From Hyphomonas sp. (GTDB taxonomy: Bacteria; Pseudomonadota; Alphaproteobacteria; Caulobacterales; Hyphomonadaceae), in contig CP051229.1 in assembly GCA_017792365.1 (NCBI GenBank), positions 3,161,725 to 3,225,724 of the forward strand: a stretch of DNA of 64,000 nucleotides, in the 5' to 3' direction. The position numbers were made by a program, and so were the translations under genes. Below, in pieces: positions 8,734 to 17,026 of this stretch. The notes under the pieces are model-generated. The model searched no databases. It was not told the origin of the DNA and saw nothing but the letters and a program-made list of their open reading frames with translations. Within the stretch, counting starts at the first letter, position 1. Every line of letters begins with the position of its first letter.

Positions 8734-9504
8734 CTAGCTGGAATCGAGATGGTCGATGGCCGCTTCGACGAACTCCCACGCGGCGATGCGTTCATCGCGT
8801 AGCGCGGGCAGCGGCTTGTTGCGGAAATAGACGCCGGGCGAACCGGCGCCGAGAAAATGCTTCGGCAGGCGGGCGAGATAGCGCGCAAGGTGCATCATGC
8901 GGGCGCGCTGGCTGACGAGCGTGCGGCGCAGCGCCTCGATGCGGCGGGCGAGCGGCAGGTTGGAGGCGGCGCGCACGGCGACGCAGAGGGGGCGCTTGGG
9001 CGGCTTGCGGCCCTGGTTGGTCCAGTCGCGGTGGAGAATGCGAAACGGGGTGCGCCATGTCTCCGGGTTGTCCGGATCGACGGGCGGCTTTTCGATGCGC
9101 GGCTTCTCCGGCACGTAATGCCGGGCGAGGTTGGCGTTGAGCGGGATGATCACCATGCGCGTGGTGCCGAACGGGCGGTAGGGCTCGGGCGGCCTTGGGA
9201 GGGTGATAGGTTTTGCACGACGGCGGATGGCGCGGCCCGCCTCGGTCATCAGGAGGAAAGTGATGGCGTTCGCCATCAGGAGCTGGCGCACCAGCCGCTC
9301 GGCCGGGATCAGCCAGCCGAGAATGGCGCGGCGCTCCTGACCCGACAGCGGCGCACGCCGGACCAGCGCCGCCGCATCGCCGTGAGCCGCGAACATGGAC
9401 GCAATGAAGCCCTGCGCCGCGCGCCAGAGATCAGGGATCGTCCAGCGACGCGGCGCAGCCATCCCCGGCGCCAGAAGCGCTGTGTGCTCTGCTGCAATGC
9501 TCAT
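8734..9504 (-). CDS. Conserved hypothetical protein
   Basis: A 256-residue protein I do not recognise. No signal peptide or convincing membrane span is visible. The N-terminal half has a helical Ala/Leu-rich segment (TIPDLWRAAQGFIASMFAAH) and the middle is proline-rich with many basic residues. A tidy block, RTPFRILHRDWTNQGRKPP, looks conserved, and the C-terminus is helical (LVSQRARMMHLARYLARLP). Codon usage matches its neighbours. It separates aroA-cmk from the antiporter and is transcribed towards aroA-cmk. A cytoplasmic lineage-specific protein is the most that can be said. Confidence 0.75.
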   Translation of the reverse strand: MSIAAEHTALLAPGMAAPRRWTIPDLWRAAQGFIASMFAAHGDAAALVRRAPLSGQERRAILGWLIPAERLVRQLLMANAITFLLMTEAGRAIRRRAKPITLPRPPEPYRPFGTTRMVIIPLNANLARHYVPEKPRIEKPPVDPDNPETWRTPFRILHRDWTNQGRKPPKRPLCVAVRAASNLPLARRIEALRRTLVSQRARMMHLARYLARLPKHFLGAGSPGVYFRNKPLPALRDERIAAWEFVEAAIDHLDSS

Positions 9505-9704
9505 GTGGGGGAGTATGGGGCGGTGCGGGGAGGGGTGGGATAGACTTGGGATATCTACTGGCCAGGGATGGCCGCCTCGCGATCCGGCGGCGCCTTATCG
9601 GCTCCCCCTTCTATGCACCGGACACTTGTGCAGCGTGACGACCCTTTCCGCTTTCACTTCTTGTCTGCATGATCCCTTGCGGAGCTGTGCGCGAGGGACG
9701 GGAT

Positions 9705-11612
9705 ATGGGCGATTTCCTGCTGCTGGGGACGATCTTTCTGATCGCCGGGGTGATGGCTGTGCCGATTGCCTCGATGCTGCGGCTGGGGTCGGTGCTGGGC
9801 TATCTCATTGCCGGCATCGCCATCAGTCCGGTGCTGTCGCTTCTGAATGTCGATGTCGTCTCGGTGCAGCACTTCGCCGAGTTCGGCGTGGTGATGATGC
9901 TGTTTCTTGTCGGGCTGGAGCTGGAGCCGAAAGTGCTGTGGACGATGCGTGCGCGGCTGCTGGGGCTGGGCGGCGGGCAGGTGATTGTCACGGCGGTGAT
10001 CGTCGGCGTGATCGCGTACTTCGTTGCGTCCGACAGGGAGTGGGGCGTGGCGCTGGCCGTTGGCCTGACGCTGGCGCTGTCGTCGACGGCGATCGTGCTG
10101 CAGACGCTGAACGAGAACGGGCTGATGAAGTCCGACGGCGGGCAGGCGAGTTTCTCGGTGCTGCTGTTTCAGGACATTGCGGTGATCCCAATGCTGGCGC
10201 TGATGCCGCTGTTGGCGAGCCCTGAGCTTGTTGCGCAGGTGGCGGAGGCGGCGTCGCACGCAGGCGAGGAGGATCACGGGCGCGAGCTGAGCATCGTGGC
10301 TGGACTGAACGGCTGGCAGACGGCGCTGGTGACGCTGGGCGCGGTGGCGGCCGTGGTGCTGGCGGGGAATTACCTGACGCGGCCGCTGTTCCGCTTCATC
10401 GCGCGGGCGCGGCTGCGCGAACTGTTCACCGCCGGCGCGCTGATGATCGTGGTCGGCATTGCGCTGTTGATGACGTTGGTGGGGCTGTCGCCGGCGCTGG
10501 GGACGTTCGTTGCCGGCGTGGTTCTGGCGAACTCGGAATACCGGCATGAACTGGAAAGCGACATCGATCCCTTCCGTGGCCTGCTGCTGGGCCTGTTCTT
10601 CATGACGGTCGGCGCGGGGATCGACTTTGCGCTGCTGGCGGAGAATGCCGCCGAGATCCTGTCGTGGACGCTGGGCCTGATCGCGGTGAAGGCGGCGGTG
10701 CTTTATGCGCTGGGGAGCGCGTTCAGGATCAGGGGCGCACAGCGCTGGCTGTTTACCCTCGGGCTCGCGCAGGCGGGCGAGTTCGGCTTTGTGCTGCTGG
10801 CTTTCTCCGAGACCGAGGGCGTGATCCCGGCCGTGCTGGCGGATAAGCTGTTGCTGGTGGTGGCGCTGTCGATGCTGCTGACGCCGGGCCTGTTCATTCT
10901 CTACCAGCGGGTCATCGCGCCGATGTTCGACAGGAGCCAGCAGCGCCGCGAGGACGACGTGATCGAGGAGGAGAACGGCATCATTCTCGCCGGCTCGGGA
11001 CGGGTCGGCACGATCATCACGCGCATGCTGAAGGCGGCGGGCCACAAGGTGACGGTGATTGACTATTCGCGCCAGCTCGATATCCTGCGCACGTTCGGCA
11101 ACCATGCCTATTTCGGCGATGCGACGCGTCCGGGCCTGCTGAGTCGGCGGGCATCCGCAATGCGAAAGTGCTGGTGATCGCGATCGACGACCGCGAACAG
11201 ATCAACGAGCTGGTGGAATACGCAATCCGCAATTTCCCGGACCTGCACGTCGTGACGCGCGCGGTGGACCGGCATCACGTCTATCAGCTGTGGGCCCGGG
11301 GCTGCCGCGACATCATCCGCGAGACGTTCGACTCGTCGCTGAGGATGGGGCGTTCGACGCTGGAAGCGCTGGGGCATTCACGGGCGGCGGGCGACGAGGT
11401 GGTGGAAGTCTTCACCGAGATGGACCGCGGCGTGATGGTGGAGGCGGCGAGCGCCTATGATCCCGCCATCCCGGCCCACGAAAACCGCCTATATCGACCG
11501 CATCCTCGAAATGCGCGCCGGCTGGGAACAGCAGTTCAATGAGCGGATCCGTGAGATCCCGGCGGGCCGAGGCGCGGGGCCGGGTGGGGTGAAGGCGGAT
11601 TGGTGGGTGTGA
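9705..11612 (+). CDS. KefB/KefC-like CPA2 cation:proton antiporter (two frame breaks)
   Basis: Residues 1-385 are a CPA2 Na+/H+ exchanger domain with about 12 membrane helices (HFAEFGVVMMLFLVGLELEP, LALSSTAIVLQTL, GLAQAGEFGFVLL). A TrkA-N/RCK nucleotide-binding domain follows (GSGRVGTIITRML). The frame breaks near 11141, where one G appears missing, moves to another frame from 11168, then returns to the first frame near 11481-11487 in an A run. Read through, it gives about 635 residues ending at 11612. The ATG at 9705 has GAGGGACGG upstream and starts at the first helix. Potassium efflux is likely; the exact ion is not shown. Confidence 0.85.
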
Positions 11613-11644
11613 GGGCGCAATTCAAAGCCCGAACCTTAGAGTTC

Positions 11645-11734
11645 GCATCCCCCGCGCAGGTCTGGTCAGCGGGCGGAGCCCGCTTCGAGTCGGCAAAGGC
11701 GCTGACGCGCCTGACCTCGCCTGCGCGGGGATGC
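11645..11734 (+). repeat. Composite hairpin repeat (REP/BIME-like), copy 1
   Basis: Starts GCATCCCCCGCGCAGG and ends with its inverted counterpart CCTGCGCGGGGATGC. The centre holds the small hairpin AAGGCGCTGACGCGCC and the word TCTGGT shared with the copies near 20.1 and 32.5 kb. Like those copies it is intergenic and in plus orientation. This copy has lost part of the left palindrome's right arm. Confidence 0.65.
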
Positions 11735-11873
11735 GGGGAGAGGGTCGCGTTCAATGACGGAGAGGGTCGCGCTTGAGGGGGAGAGGTGGTGCGTCCAATG
11801 CCGGAGAGGGTAGTCCGCTTGGGTCAGAGAAGGTGGTGTGCTCAATCGCGGAGAGCGTAGCGTGTTCGATGGC
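11735..11873 (+). repeat. Six degenerate ~24-base tandem units
   Basis: Units begin at 11735, 11759, 11779, 11803, 11827 and 11850 (lengths 24, 20, 24, 24, 23, 24). Each begins with a variant of GGAGAGGGT, and most end with a variant of TCAATGNC. They are diverged, directly joined and lie between the composite repeat and rpsA. There are no unique spacers, so this is not a CRISPR array. Confidence 0.6.
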
Positions 11874-12165
11874 AGACCAAGCGCAGGCTCGACGGCGTGC
11901 TCCTGCCTTGACTTTCCACAGCTGAAACCCCAATAAGCCGCCTCCCGTCTGTGGAGAACTGGCGGCTTTGGTTGATCGGCGGCGAGCCGGGGACCGGGGC
12001 TGGCCGGTGTTTCTGCGTTTCGGCGTTGGCAGACCTCAAGTGAACGAGGCGCGCGCCGGGTGATGGTTTTGCGTGGGACGGGAAAACCTGACTTCAGCCG
12101 CATGGTGCGGCGAGACCGCCGGGACAACCGGCTGGCCTGCAATTAATGACGTTACTGGAGACTGC

Positions 12166-13899
12166 ATGACCGCGACCGATATGAACCCCTCGACCGAGGA
12201 TTTTGCTGCGCTGCTTGATGAGACGATGTCCGTCGCGCGCATGGAGGAGGGGAAGGTCGTACCGGCGACCGTTACGGGGATCGCCAATGATTTCGTCACC
12301 GTCGACGTTGGCCTGAAGACCGAAGGCCGCATCGCACTTCGTGAATTCTCGCAGGACGACAAGCAGCCGGATGTCGGCTCGGTCGTCGAAGTCTACCTCG
12401 AGCGGATCGAGAACGCGCTGGGCGACGCCGTCCTGTCGCGCGACAAGGCCCGCCGCGAGGAAGCCTGGACGCGCCTCGAGAACCAGGCCGCCCAGAAAGA
12501 GACCGTCAAGGGCGCCATCGTCGGCCGCGTGAAGGGCGGCTTCACGGTCGACCTCGGCGGCGTCAACGCCTTCCTTCCGGGCTCGCAGGTGGACATTCGT
12601 CCGATCCGCGACGTCGGCCCGCTGATGGGTCAGGAACAGCCGTTCGCCATCCTGAAGATGGACCGTCCGCGCGGCAACATCGTGGTCTCGCGCCGCGCCG
12701 TGCTGGAAGAGAGCCGTGCGGAACAGCGCGCCGAGATCGTCGGCAACATGGCCGAGGGCGAAAAGCGCAAGGGCGTGGTCAAGAACATCACCGATTACGG
12801 CGCGTTCGTGGACCTCGGCGGCATCGACGGCCTGCTGCACGTCACCGACATGAGCTGGAAGCGCGTATCGCATCCTTCGCAGGTTGTGGAAGTCGGCCAG
12901 GAAGTCGACGTCCAGATCATCAAGATCAACCCGGAAACTCAGCGTATCTCGCTCGGCATGAAGCAGCTGATGGCCGATCCTTGGGAAGGCGTTGGCGCGA
13001 AATACCCGATCGGCGCGCGTCTCAAGGGCCGTGTCACCAACATCACCGATTACGGCGCATTCGTTGAGCTGGAAGACGGCGTTGAGGGCCTGATCCACGT
13101 CTCGGAAATGAGCTGGACCAAGAAGAACCTGCACCCAGGCAAGATCATTTCCTCGTCTCAGGAAGTCGACGTCATGGTGCTGGATGTGGATTCGGAGAAG
13201 CGCCGCATCTCGCTGGGCCTCAAGCAGGTCATGTCCAACCCGTGGGAGCAGTTCCAGGCGGAACACCCGGTGGGTACGGATGTCGAGGGCGAGATCCGCG
13301 GCATCACCGAGTTCGGCATGTTCATTGGCCTCGGCCCGGACCTCGACGGCATGGTCCACATCAACGACATCGACTGGAACACGCCGGGCGAGGAAGCCGT
13401 GAAGGCCTACAACAAGGGCGACACGGTGAAGGCCCGCGTTCTCGAGATCGACGTCGAGAAGGAGCGTATCTCGCTCGGCATCAAGCAATTGTCGGAAGAC
13501 CCGGTCGATTCCATCGAGCTGCGCAAGAATGCGGTCGTGACCTGCACGGTAACGGAAGTGACCTCGGGCGGCATCGAAGTCTCGCTGGCCGACGGCAACA
13601 TGACGGCCTTCATCCGCAAGTCCGACCTGTCGCGTGATCGCGGCGACCAGCGTCCGGAACGCTTTGCGGTTGGCGACAAGGTCGACGCGCTGGTCACCCA
13701 GTACGACCGCGCCGGCCGCAAGGTCTCGCTGTCGATCAAGGCGCGCGAGATCAAGGAAGAGAAGGCCGCTGTCGAGCAGTACGGATCGGCTGACTCGGGC
13801 GCATCGCTCGGAGACATCCTCGGCGCGGCCCTCGGCAGCTCGGCTGCCGCGAGCGCCGACGAGGACGAAGAAGAAACCGCCGACGCCGACAAGGAATAG
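12166..13899 (+). CDS. rpsA: 30S ribosomal protein S1
   Basis: A 577-residue protein with six S1 OB-fold repeats, starting near residues 27, 110, 197, 284, 371 and 458. Repeats 3 and 4 have the canonical [11 protein letters not shown] and [11 protein letters not shown]; repeats 1, 2 and 6 are divergent, as usual. It binds mRNA leaders and delivers them to the 30S subunit. The ATG at 12166 follows GGAGACTGC and gives the family start. The Ala/Asp/Glu-rich tail is normal. In most proteobacteria it directly follows cmk; here two genes separate it from the cmk part of the fusion. ihfB follows. Confidence 0.97.
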   Translation: MTATDMNPSTEDFAALLDETMSVARMEEGKVVPATVTGIANDFVTVDVGLKTEGRIALREFSQDDKQPDVGSVVEVYLERIENALGDAVLSRDKARREEAWTRLENQAAQKETVKGAIVGRVKGGFTVDLGGVNAFLPGSQVDIRPIRDVGPLMGQEQPFAILKMDRPRGNIVVSRRAVLEESRAEQRAEIVGNMAEGEKRKGVVKNITDYGAFVDLGGIDGLLHVTDMSWKRVSHPSQVVEVGQEVDVQIIKINPETQRISLGMKQLMADPWEGVGAKYPIGARLKGRVTNITDYGAFVELEDGVEGLIHVSEMSWTKKNLHPGKIISSSQEVDVMVLDVDSEKRRISLGLKQVMSNPWEQFQAEHPVGTDVEGEIRGITEFGMFIGLGPDLDGMVHINDIDWNTPGEEAVKAYNKGDTVKARVLEIDVEKERISLGIKQLSEDPVDSIELRKNAVVTCTVTEVTSGGIEVSLADGNMTAFIRKSDLSRDRGDQRPERFAVGDKVDALVTQYDRAGRKVSLSIKAREIKEEKAAVEQYGSADSGASLGDILGAALGSSAAASADEDEEETADADKE

Positions 13900-13951
13900 G
13901 CGGAAAGCAAGGCCCGGACGGCGAGCGCCGGACGGCCCTTCAGAACCGATT

Positions 13952-13996
13952 GTCATCCCGCTAGCGCCGCGCGCGCTGCGGGATGACTTCGTTTTT
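13952..13996 (+). terminator. Intrinsic terminator after rpsA
   Basis: Perfect inverted repeat GTCATCCCGC (13952-13961) / GCGGGATGAC (13978-13987) followed by TTCGTTTTT. It lies 53 bases after the rpsA stop. The arms are also the outer arms of a repeat family seen at 33.9 kb, so the terminator may derive from such a repeat. Confidence 0.65.
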
Positions 13997-14111
13997 GGCG
14001 GTGCGCGCATCTGCGTCAGCGGCGATCACAATTCGCTTCGCGCCTGTTCAAAACTAAACTAAATCGCGAAAACCCCTTGTGTTTTCTGCGCTCTGGCGAG
14101 AGGCTGCCGCC

Positions 14112-14417
14112 ATGCTGAGATCTGAACTCATCGCGAAACTCTCGGAGGAAAGTCCCGACCTGAAGACCCGGGAGGTCGAGCGGATCGTGGACACCATCTT
14201 CGAGGAAATCACCAGCGCCATGGAGCGCGGCGACAGGGTGGAGCTGCGCGGCTTCGGCGCCTTCTCGGTTCGCAAGCGCGACGCCCGCACCGGGCGCAAT
14301 CCCCGCACCGGCGCGCCGGTGCGCGTCGGCGCCAAGCACGTGCCTTTCTTCAAGGCCGGCAAGGAGCTGCGGGCCCGGCTGAACGGCGGAGAAGACCCGG
14401 AAGACCGGCATAATTAG
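14112..14417 (+). CDS. ihfB: Integration host factor subunit beta
   Basis: A 101-residue HU/IHF-fold DNA-bending protein. The DNA-binding arm contains [20 protein letters not shown] with the conserved PRTG and the Pro that intercalates DNA; it ends [13 protein letters not shown]. It pairs with IHF alpha, not present here. The ATG at 14112 follows GCGAGAGG and matches the family start MLRSELI; an in-frame upstream ATG adds 11 unlikely residues. Placement after rpsA is the standard proteobacterial arrangement and distinguishes it from HU. Confidence 0.95.
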   Translation: MLRSELIAKLSEESPDLKTREVERIVDTIFEEITSAMERGDRVELRGFGAFSVRKRDARTGRNPRTGAPVRVGAKHVPFFKAGKELRARLNGGEDPEDRHN

Positions 14418-14555
14418 CGCTCGCCGGGGCCGGAACGGTCAGTTCTCTGACCGCGCACATCCCTGATTTTCATAGAGATAGTTTGCCTGAAATGGCGATC
14501 CTCGCCATAATGTCGCAGTGAAGCGCTGCGTGCGCGGGAACAGGGGAGACACCTA

Positions 14556-14966
14556 GTGCTCAAGGAATTCAAAGAATTTGCGATGAAGGGGAACCTCGTC
14601 GACCTGGCGGTCGGGTTCATCCTCGGCGGCGCCTTCGGGACGATCGTGAAATCCCTCGTCGATGACATCCTGATGCCGCCGCTGGGCCTGTTGATGGGCG
14701 GCGTCGACTTCGCGGAAATGAAGTACGTGCTGCAGCCCGCGACCGTGTCGGGCGGCGAGGACGTGGCGGAAGTTGCGATCAATTATGGGATTTTCATCAA
14801 TAATCTCATTGCCTTCATGATCGTTGCCTTCGCCATGTTCCTGATCGTCAAGGCGATGAACAACATGCAGCGCAAGAAGGAAGAAGCCCCGGAGGCGGTC
14901 CCTGAGCCATCCACAGAAGAGAAGCTGCTGACTGAGATCCGGGACTTGCTCGCCAAGCAGGCCTAG
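14556..14966 (+). CDS. mscL: Large-conductance mechanosensitive channel MscL
   Basis: A 136-residue inner-membrane channel that releases solutes on hypo-osmotic shock. It shows the N-terminal amphipathic helix [14 protein letters not shown]1 [20 protein letters not shown], a periplasmic loop, TM2 (about 80-102, [20 protein letters not shown]) and the charged C-terminal bundle. The GTG start has AGGGGAG upstream. The gene stands alone, 138 bases after ihfB, with its own terminator. Confidence 0.96.
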   Translation: MLKEFKEFAMKGNLVDLAVGFILGGAFGTIVKSLVDDILMPPLGLLMGGVDFAEMKYVLQPATVSGGEDVAEVAINYGIFINNLIAFMIVAFAMFLIVKAMNNMQRKKEEAPEAVPEPSTEEKLLTEIRDLLAKQA

Positions 14967-15008
14967 GATACTCCGTGCTCCTAAGTAGAGTTGAGTAGAG
15001 TGTGAAAG

Positions 15009-15034
15009 GGGCGGCCGTCAGTGCCGCCCTTTTT
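15009..15034 (+). terminator. Intrinsic terminator after mscL
   Basis: Stem GGGCGGC (15009-15015), 7-base loop, GCCGCCC (15023-15029), then TTTTT. It is a textbook rho-independent terminator 42 bases beyond the mscL stop and before trpF. Confidence 0.85.
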
Positions 15035-15105
15035 GCGTCTGGCGTCCGGTTGCGGTAGAAGCCAAAGCTCTCGCGATTTCAGGGACATAGGAGACCCGTG
15101 CTGCG

Positions 15106-15792
15106 ATGATCCGGGTCAAGATCTGCGGCCTCACGACAGCGGAGATGGTCGAAACGGCGATTCGGCTGGGGGCGGACCGCGTCGGTTTCGTGGTGGTGCC
15201 GACCAGCCCGCGCGCTGTCTCGCTGGAGGATGCGGGGCGATTTTCGCGACTTGCTCACAGCCTTGGCGCTGAACCGTGGATTGTCGCCGGGCTGGGGAGC
15301 GAAGGGGGACAAGCCGGTGGAGAGGCTGTTGAGAACCTGCTGCGGCTTGTGGAGCAATATCCAGAGATCGGCGCGATCCAGCTGCATGGGCGCGAGGCGC
15401 CCGGGCCGTTTCACGATTTCAAACATCGGCTGGCCGGGACAGGAACGACAACGCGGCTGGTGAAGGCGCACGGCGTGGCGGATGCTGGCGACCTGGCGGC
15501 GCTGGCGGATTTCGATGGCGCCGATGTCTACCTCCTGGACGCCAAGCCGCCCAAGGGCGCGAACCGCGAAGGCGGGTTCGGCGAGGCGTTCGACTGGGCG
15601 ATCCTGCAAGGGTTCGATCCCGGCAAGCCATGGGTCCTGTCTGGCGGCCTGACTGCTGGGAATGTCGCCGACGCGATCGCGATCAGCGGTGCGGGCGCGG
15701 TCGATGTGTCGTCAGGCGTGGAACGCGCGCCGGGGGTCAAGGACGAGGCCAAGGTGCGCGCCTTCATCGAGGCGGCGCGGGGCGCGGGATAA
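15106..15792 (+). CDS. trpF: Phosphoribosylanthranilate isomerase
   Basis: A 228-residue TIM-barrel enzyme of tryptophan synthesis that converts phosphoribosylanthranilate to CdRP. The catalytic cysteine is in VKICGL and the catalytic aspartate in VYLLDAK; the phosphate-binding end is LSGGLTAGNV and VDVSSGVERAPGVKD. AGGAGACC precedes the ATG. It is first in the trpF-trpB-trpA-accD-folC order, but trpB is 2.9 kb away because a transporter and a small gene lie between. Confidence 0.95.
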   Translation: MIRVKICGLTTAEMVETAIRLGADRVGFVVVPTSPRAVSLEDAGRFSRLAHSLGAEPWIVAGLGSEGGQAGGEAVENLLRLVEQYPEIGAIQLHGREAPGPFHDFKHRLAGTGTTTRLVKAHGVADAGDLAALADFDGADVYLLDAKPPKGANREGGFGEAFDWAILQGFDPGKPWVLSGGLTAGNVADAIAISGAGAVDVSSGVERAPGVKDEAKVRAFIEAARGAG

Positions 15793-15804
15793 TCTGCGCG
15801 CGGG

Positions 15805-16098
15805 CTAGCTGGCCTTGCGGGGGTCGTGGACAGGCTCGCGTGCGACGAACTCGATGGAATCCTTGTCGCCAACCAGTCCCGCGAGATCGACTGCGAAGCT
15901 CTGGCCGTCTTCCAGGGTCAGACGGGCGTCGCCCTTGGTCGCCATGTCGAGCAGCAGCTGGTGGTCGGCGATCATGATGCCGCTGACATGCTGGTCGTCG
16001 CCGGATCCGTTGATGGTCAGCGCGTAGGCGACATTGATCTGGCCGCCTGCGTGGTAGTGAGCGACGCCTTCGCCGCGGATGCTGTGGCGTTTGAACAT
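15805..16098 (-). CDS. Small hypothetical protein
   Basis: A 97-residue protein without signal peptide or membrane span, family not recognised. Its N-terminus FKRHSIRGEGVAHYHAGGQ carries two histidines in HYH. The rest alternates short hydrophobic strands (VSGIMIADHQLLLDM, DARLTLEDGQSFAVDL), suggesting a small beta-rich fold. AGGAAAGG lies 7 bases before the ATG at 16098, which sets the start; longer in-frame extension upstream is low-quality. It runs opposite to trpF and ends 12 bases beyond the trpF stop. Confidence 0.6.
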   Translation of the reverse strand: MFKRHSIRGEGVAHYHAGGQINVAYALTINGSGDDQHVSGIMIADHQLLLDMATKGDARLTLEDGQSFAVDLAGLVGDKDSIEFVAREPVHDPRKAS

Positions 16099-16249
16099 GG
16101 GTGAGCCTTTCCTGCCGGGAATTACGCGCGGCGCGGGAAGCGGTTGCCGGAGGGCGGCGGGCGGGTACACGCAGCGCGGCAAATGACCTAGGCTGGCCGC
16201 ACGTATGCATCGCTCGGGCACGGAATGCGCGCGGGGGAGAGGAGTCGGT

Positions 16250-17020
16250 TTGCTTCTGGAAGCGCATGGGCTGGTCAAGCGCTATGGCGGCGTGGCGGTG
16301 GTCGATGGCGTCGGCTTCGAGCTGGCGGCGGGCGAGACGCTGGCGCTGATCGGTCCGTCGGGCTGCGGCAAGACGACGACCCTGAAAATGCTGAACCGGC
16401 TTATCGAACCCGACGACGGGCGCGTGATGCTGGGCGGCGCGGAGGCGCACGACCTGCCGGCGCATGAATGGCGCCGGCGGATGGGCTTCGTGATCCAGTC
16501 GGCCGGACTGTTTCCGCACCGCACGATTGCGCAGAACATCGCCGTCACGCCTCGGCTGCTGGGGTGGGATGGGGCGAGGATCGCGAAGAAGGCGGATGCG
16601 CTGCTGGAGATGGTCGGGATGGAGCCCGGCGAGTTCGCCGACCGGTTGCCGGCGGAATTGTCGGGCGGACAGCGCCAGCGCGTCGGTCTCGCGCGGGCGC
16701 TGGCGGGCGAACCGGACATCGTACTGATGGACGAGCCGTTTGCGGCGCTGGACCCGCTGACCAAGGACAGCCTGATCGAGGACATCGTAGCGCTGCGCGC
16801 GAAGCTGGGCTTCGCCATCGTGATGGTGACGCACGATTTTTCTGAGGCGCTGCGCCTCGCCGACCGCATCGCGGTGATGGACGCGGGCCGCATCGTGCAG
16901 ATGGGGCCGGCGGCAGAACTGATCGCCAGTCCTGCAAGCGATGCGGTGCGCGACCTCCTGGCTGCGCCGCGGCGGACGGCGCGTGCGGTGAGCCGGGCGT
17001 TTGCCGGCGCGCTGGAGTAG
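16250..17020 (+). CDS. ABC transporter ATPase, OpuC/ProV-type (betaine/choline class)
   Basis: A 256-residue ATPase: Walker A GPSGCGKTTTLKMLNRL, Q-loop FVIQSAGLFPHRTI, signature LSGGQRQRVGLARAL, Walker B VLMDEPFAALDPLTKD, H-loop VTHDFSEAL. KMLNRLIEPDDG and Q-loop SAGLFPH are typical of quaternary-amine uptake ATPases. No CBS pair follows, unlike ProV. The TTG at 16250 has GGGGGAGAGGAG just upstream; an ATG at 16205 is the alternative. The permease/binding-protein gene starts 6 bases after the stop, so the two form a complete transporter. Confidence 0.88.
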   Translation: MLLEAHGLVKRYGGVAVVDGVGFELAAGETLALIGPSGCGKTTTLKMLNRLIEPDDGRVMLGGAEAHDLPAHEWRRRMGFVIQSAGLFPHRTIAQNIAVTPRLLGWDGARIAKKADALLEMVGMEPGEFADRLPAELSGGQRQRVGLARALAGEPDIVLMDEPFAALDPLTKDSLIEDIVALRAKLGFAIVMVTHDFSEALRLADRIAVMDAGRIVQMGPAAELIASPASDAVRDLLAAPRRTARAVSRAFAGALE

Positions 17021-17026
17021 GCCGCG

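Larger units (their letters stand above)
11613..12165. other. 553-base non-coding region upstream of rpsA
   Basis: No coding sequence can be defended here. It holds a composite hairpin repeat (11645-11734), a degenerate tandem repeat (11735-11873) and about 290 bases of rpsA leader. The leader ends in GGAGACTGC just before the rpsA ATG. No clear sigma-70 promoter or terminator could be placed by eye. Confidence 0.7.

Noticed and set aside
6753-8888. A 711-codon open frame antisense to aroA-cmk
   Set aside because: It is the mirror of a high-GC gene: composition is Arg/Ala/His-rich with no family match, while the plus strand encodes two complete enzymes.
11735-11873. Possible CRISPR array upstream of rpsA
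   Set aside because: Units are degenerate, about 24 bases and joined without unique spacers, and no cas gene is present.
9654-14010. Long minus-strand open frames opposite the antiporter and rpsA (483 and 638 codons)
   Set aside because: Their translations are His/Arg/Gln- or Asp/Val-rich antisense patterns; the plus strand encodes recognisable proteins over the same bases.
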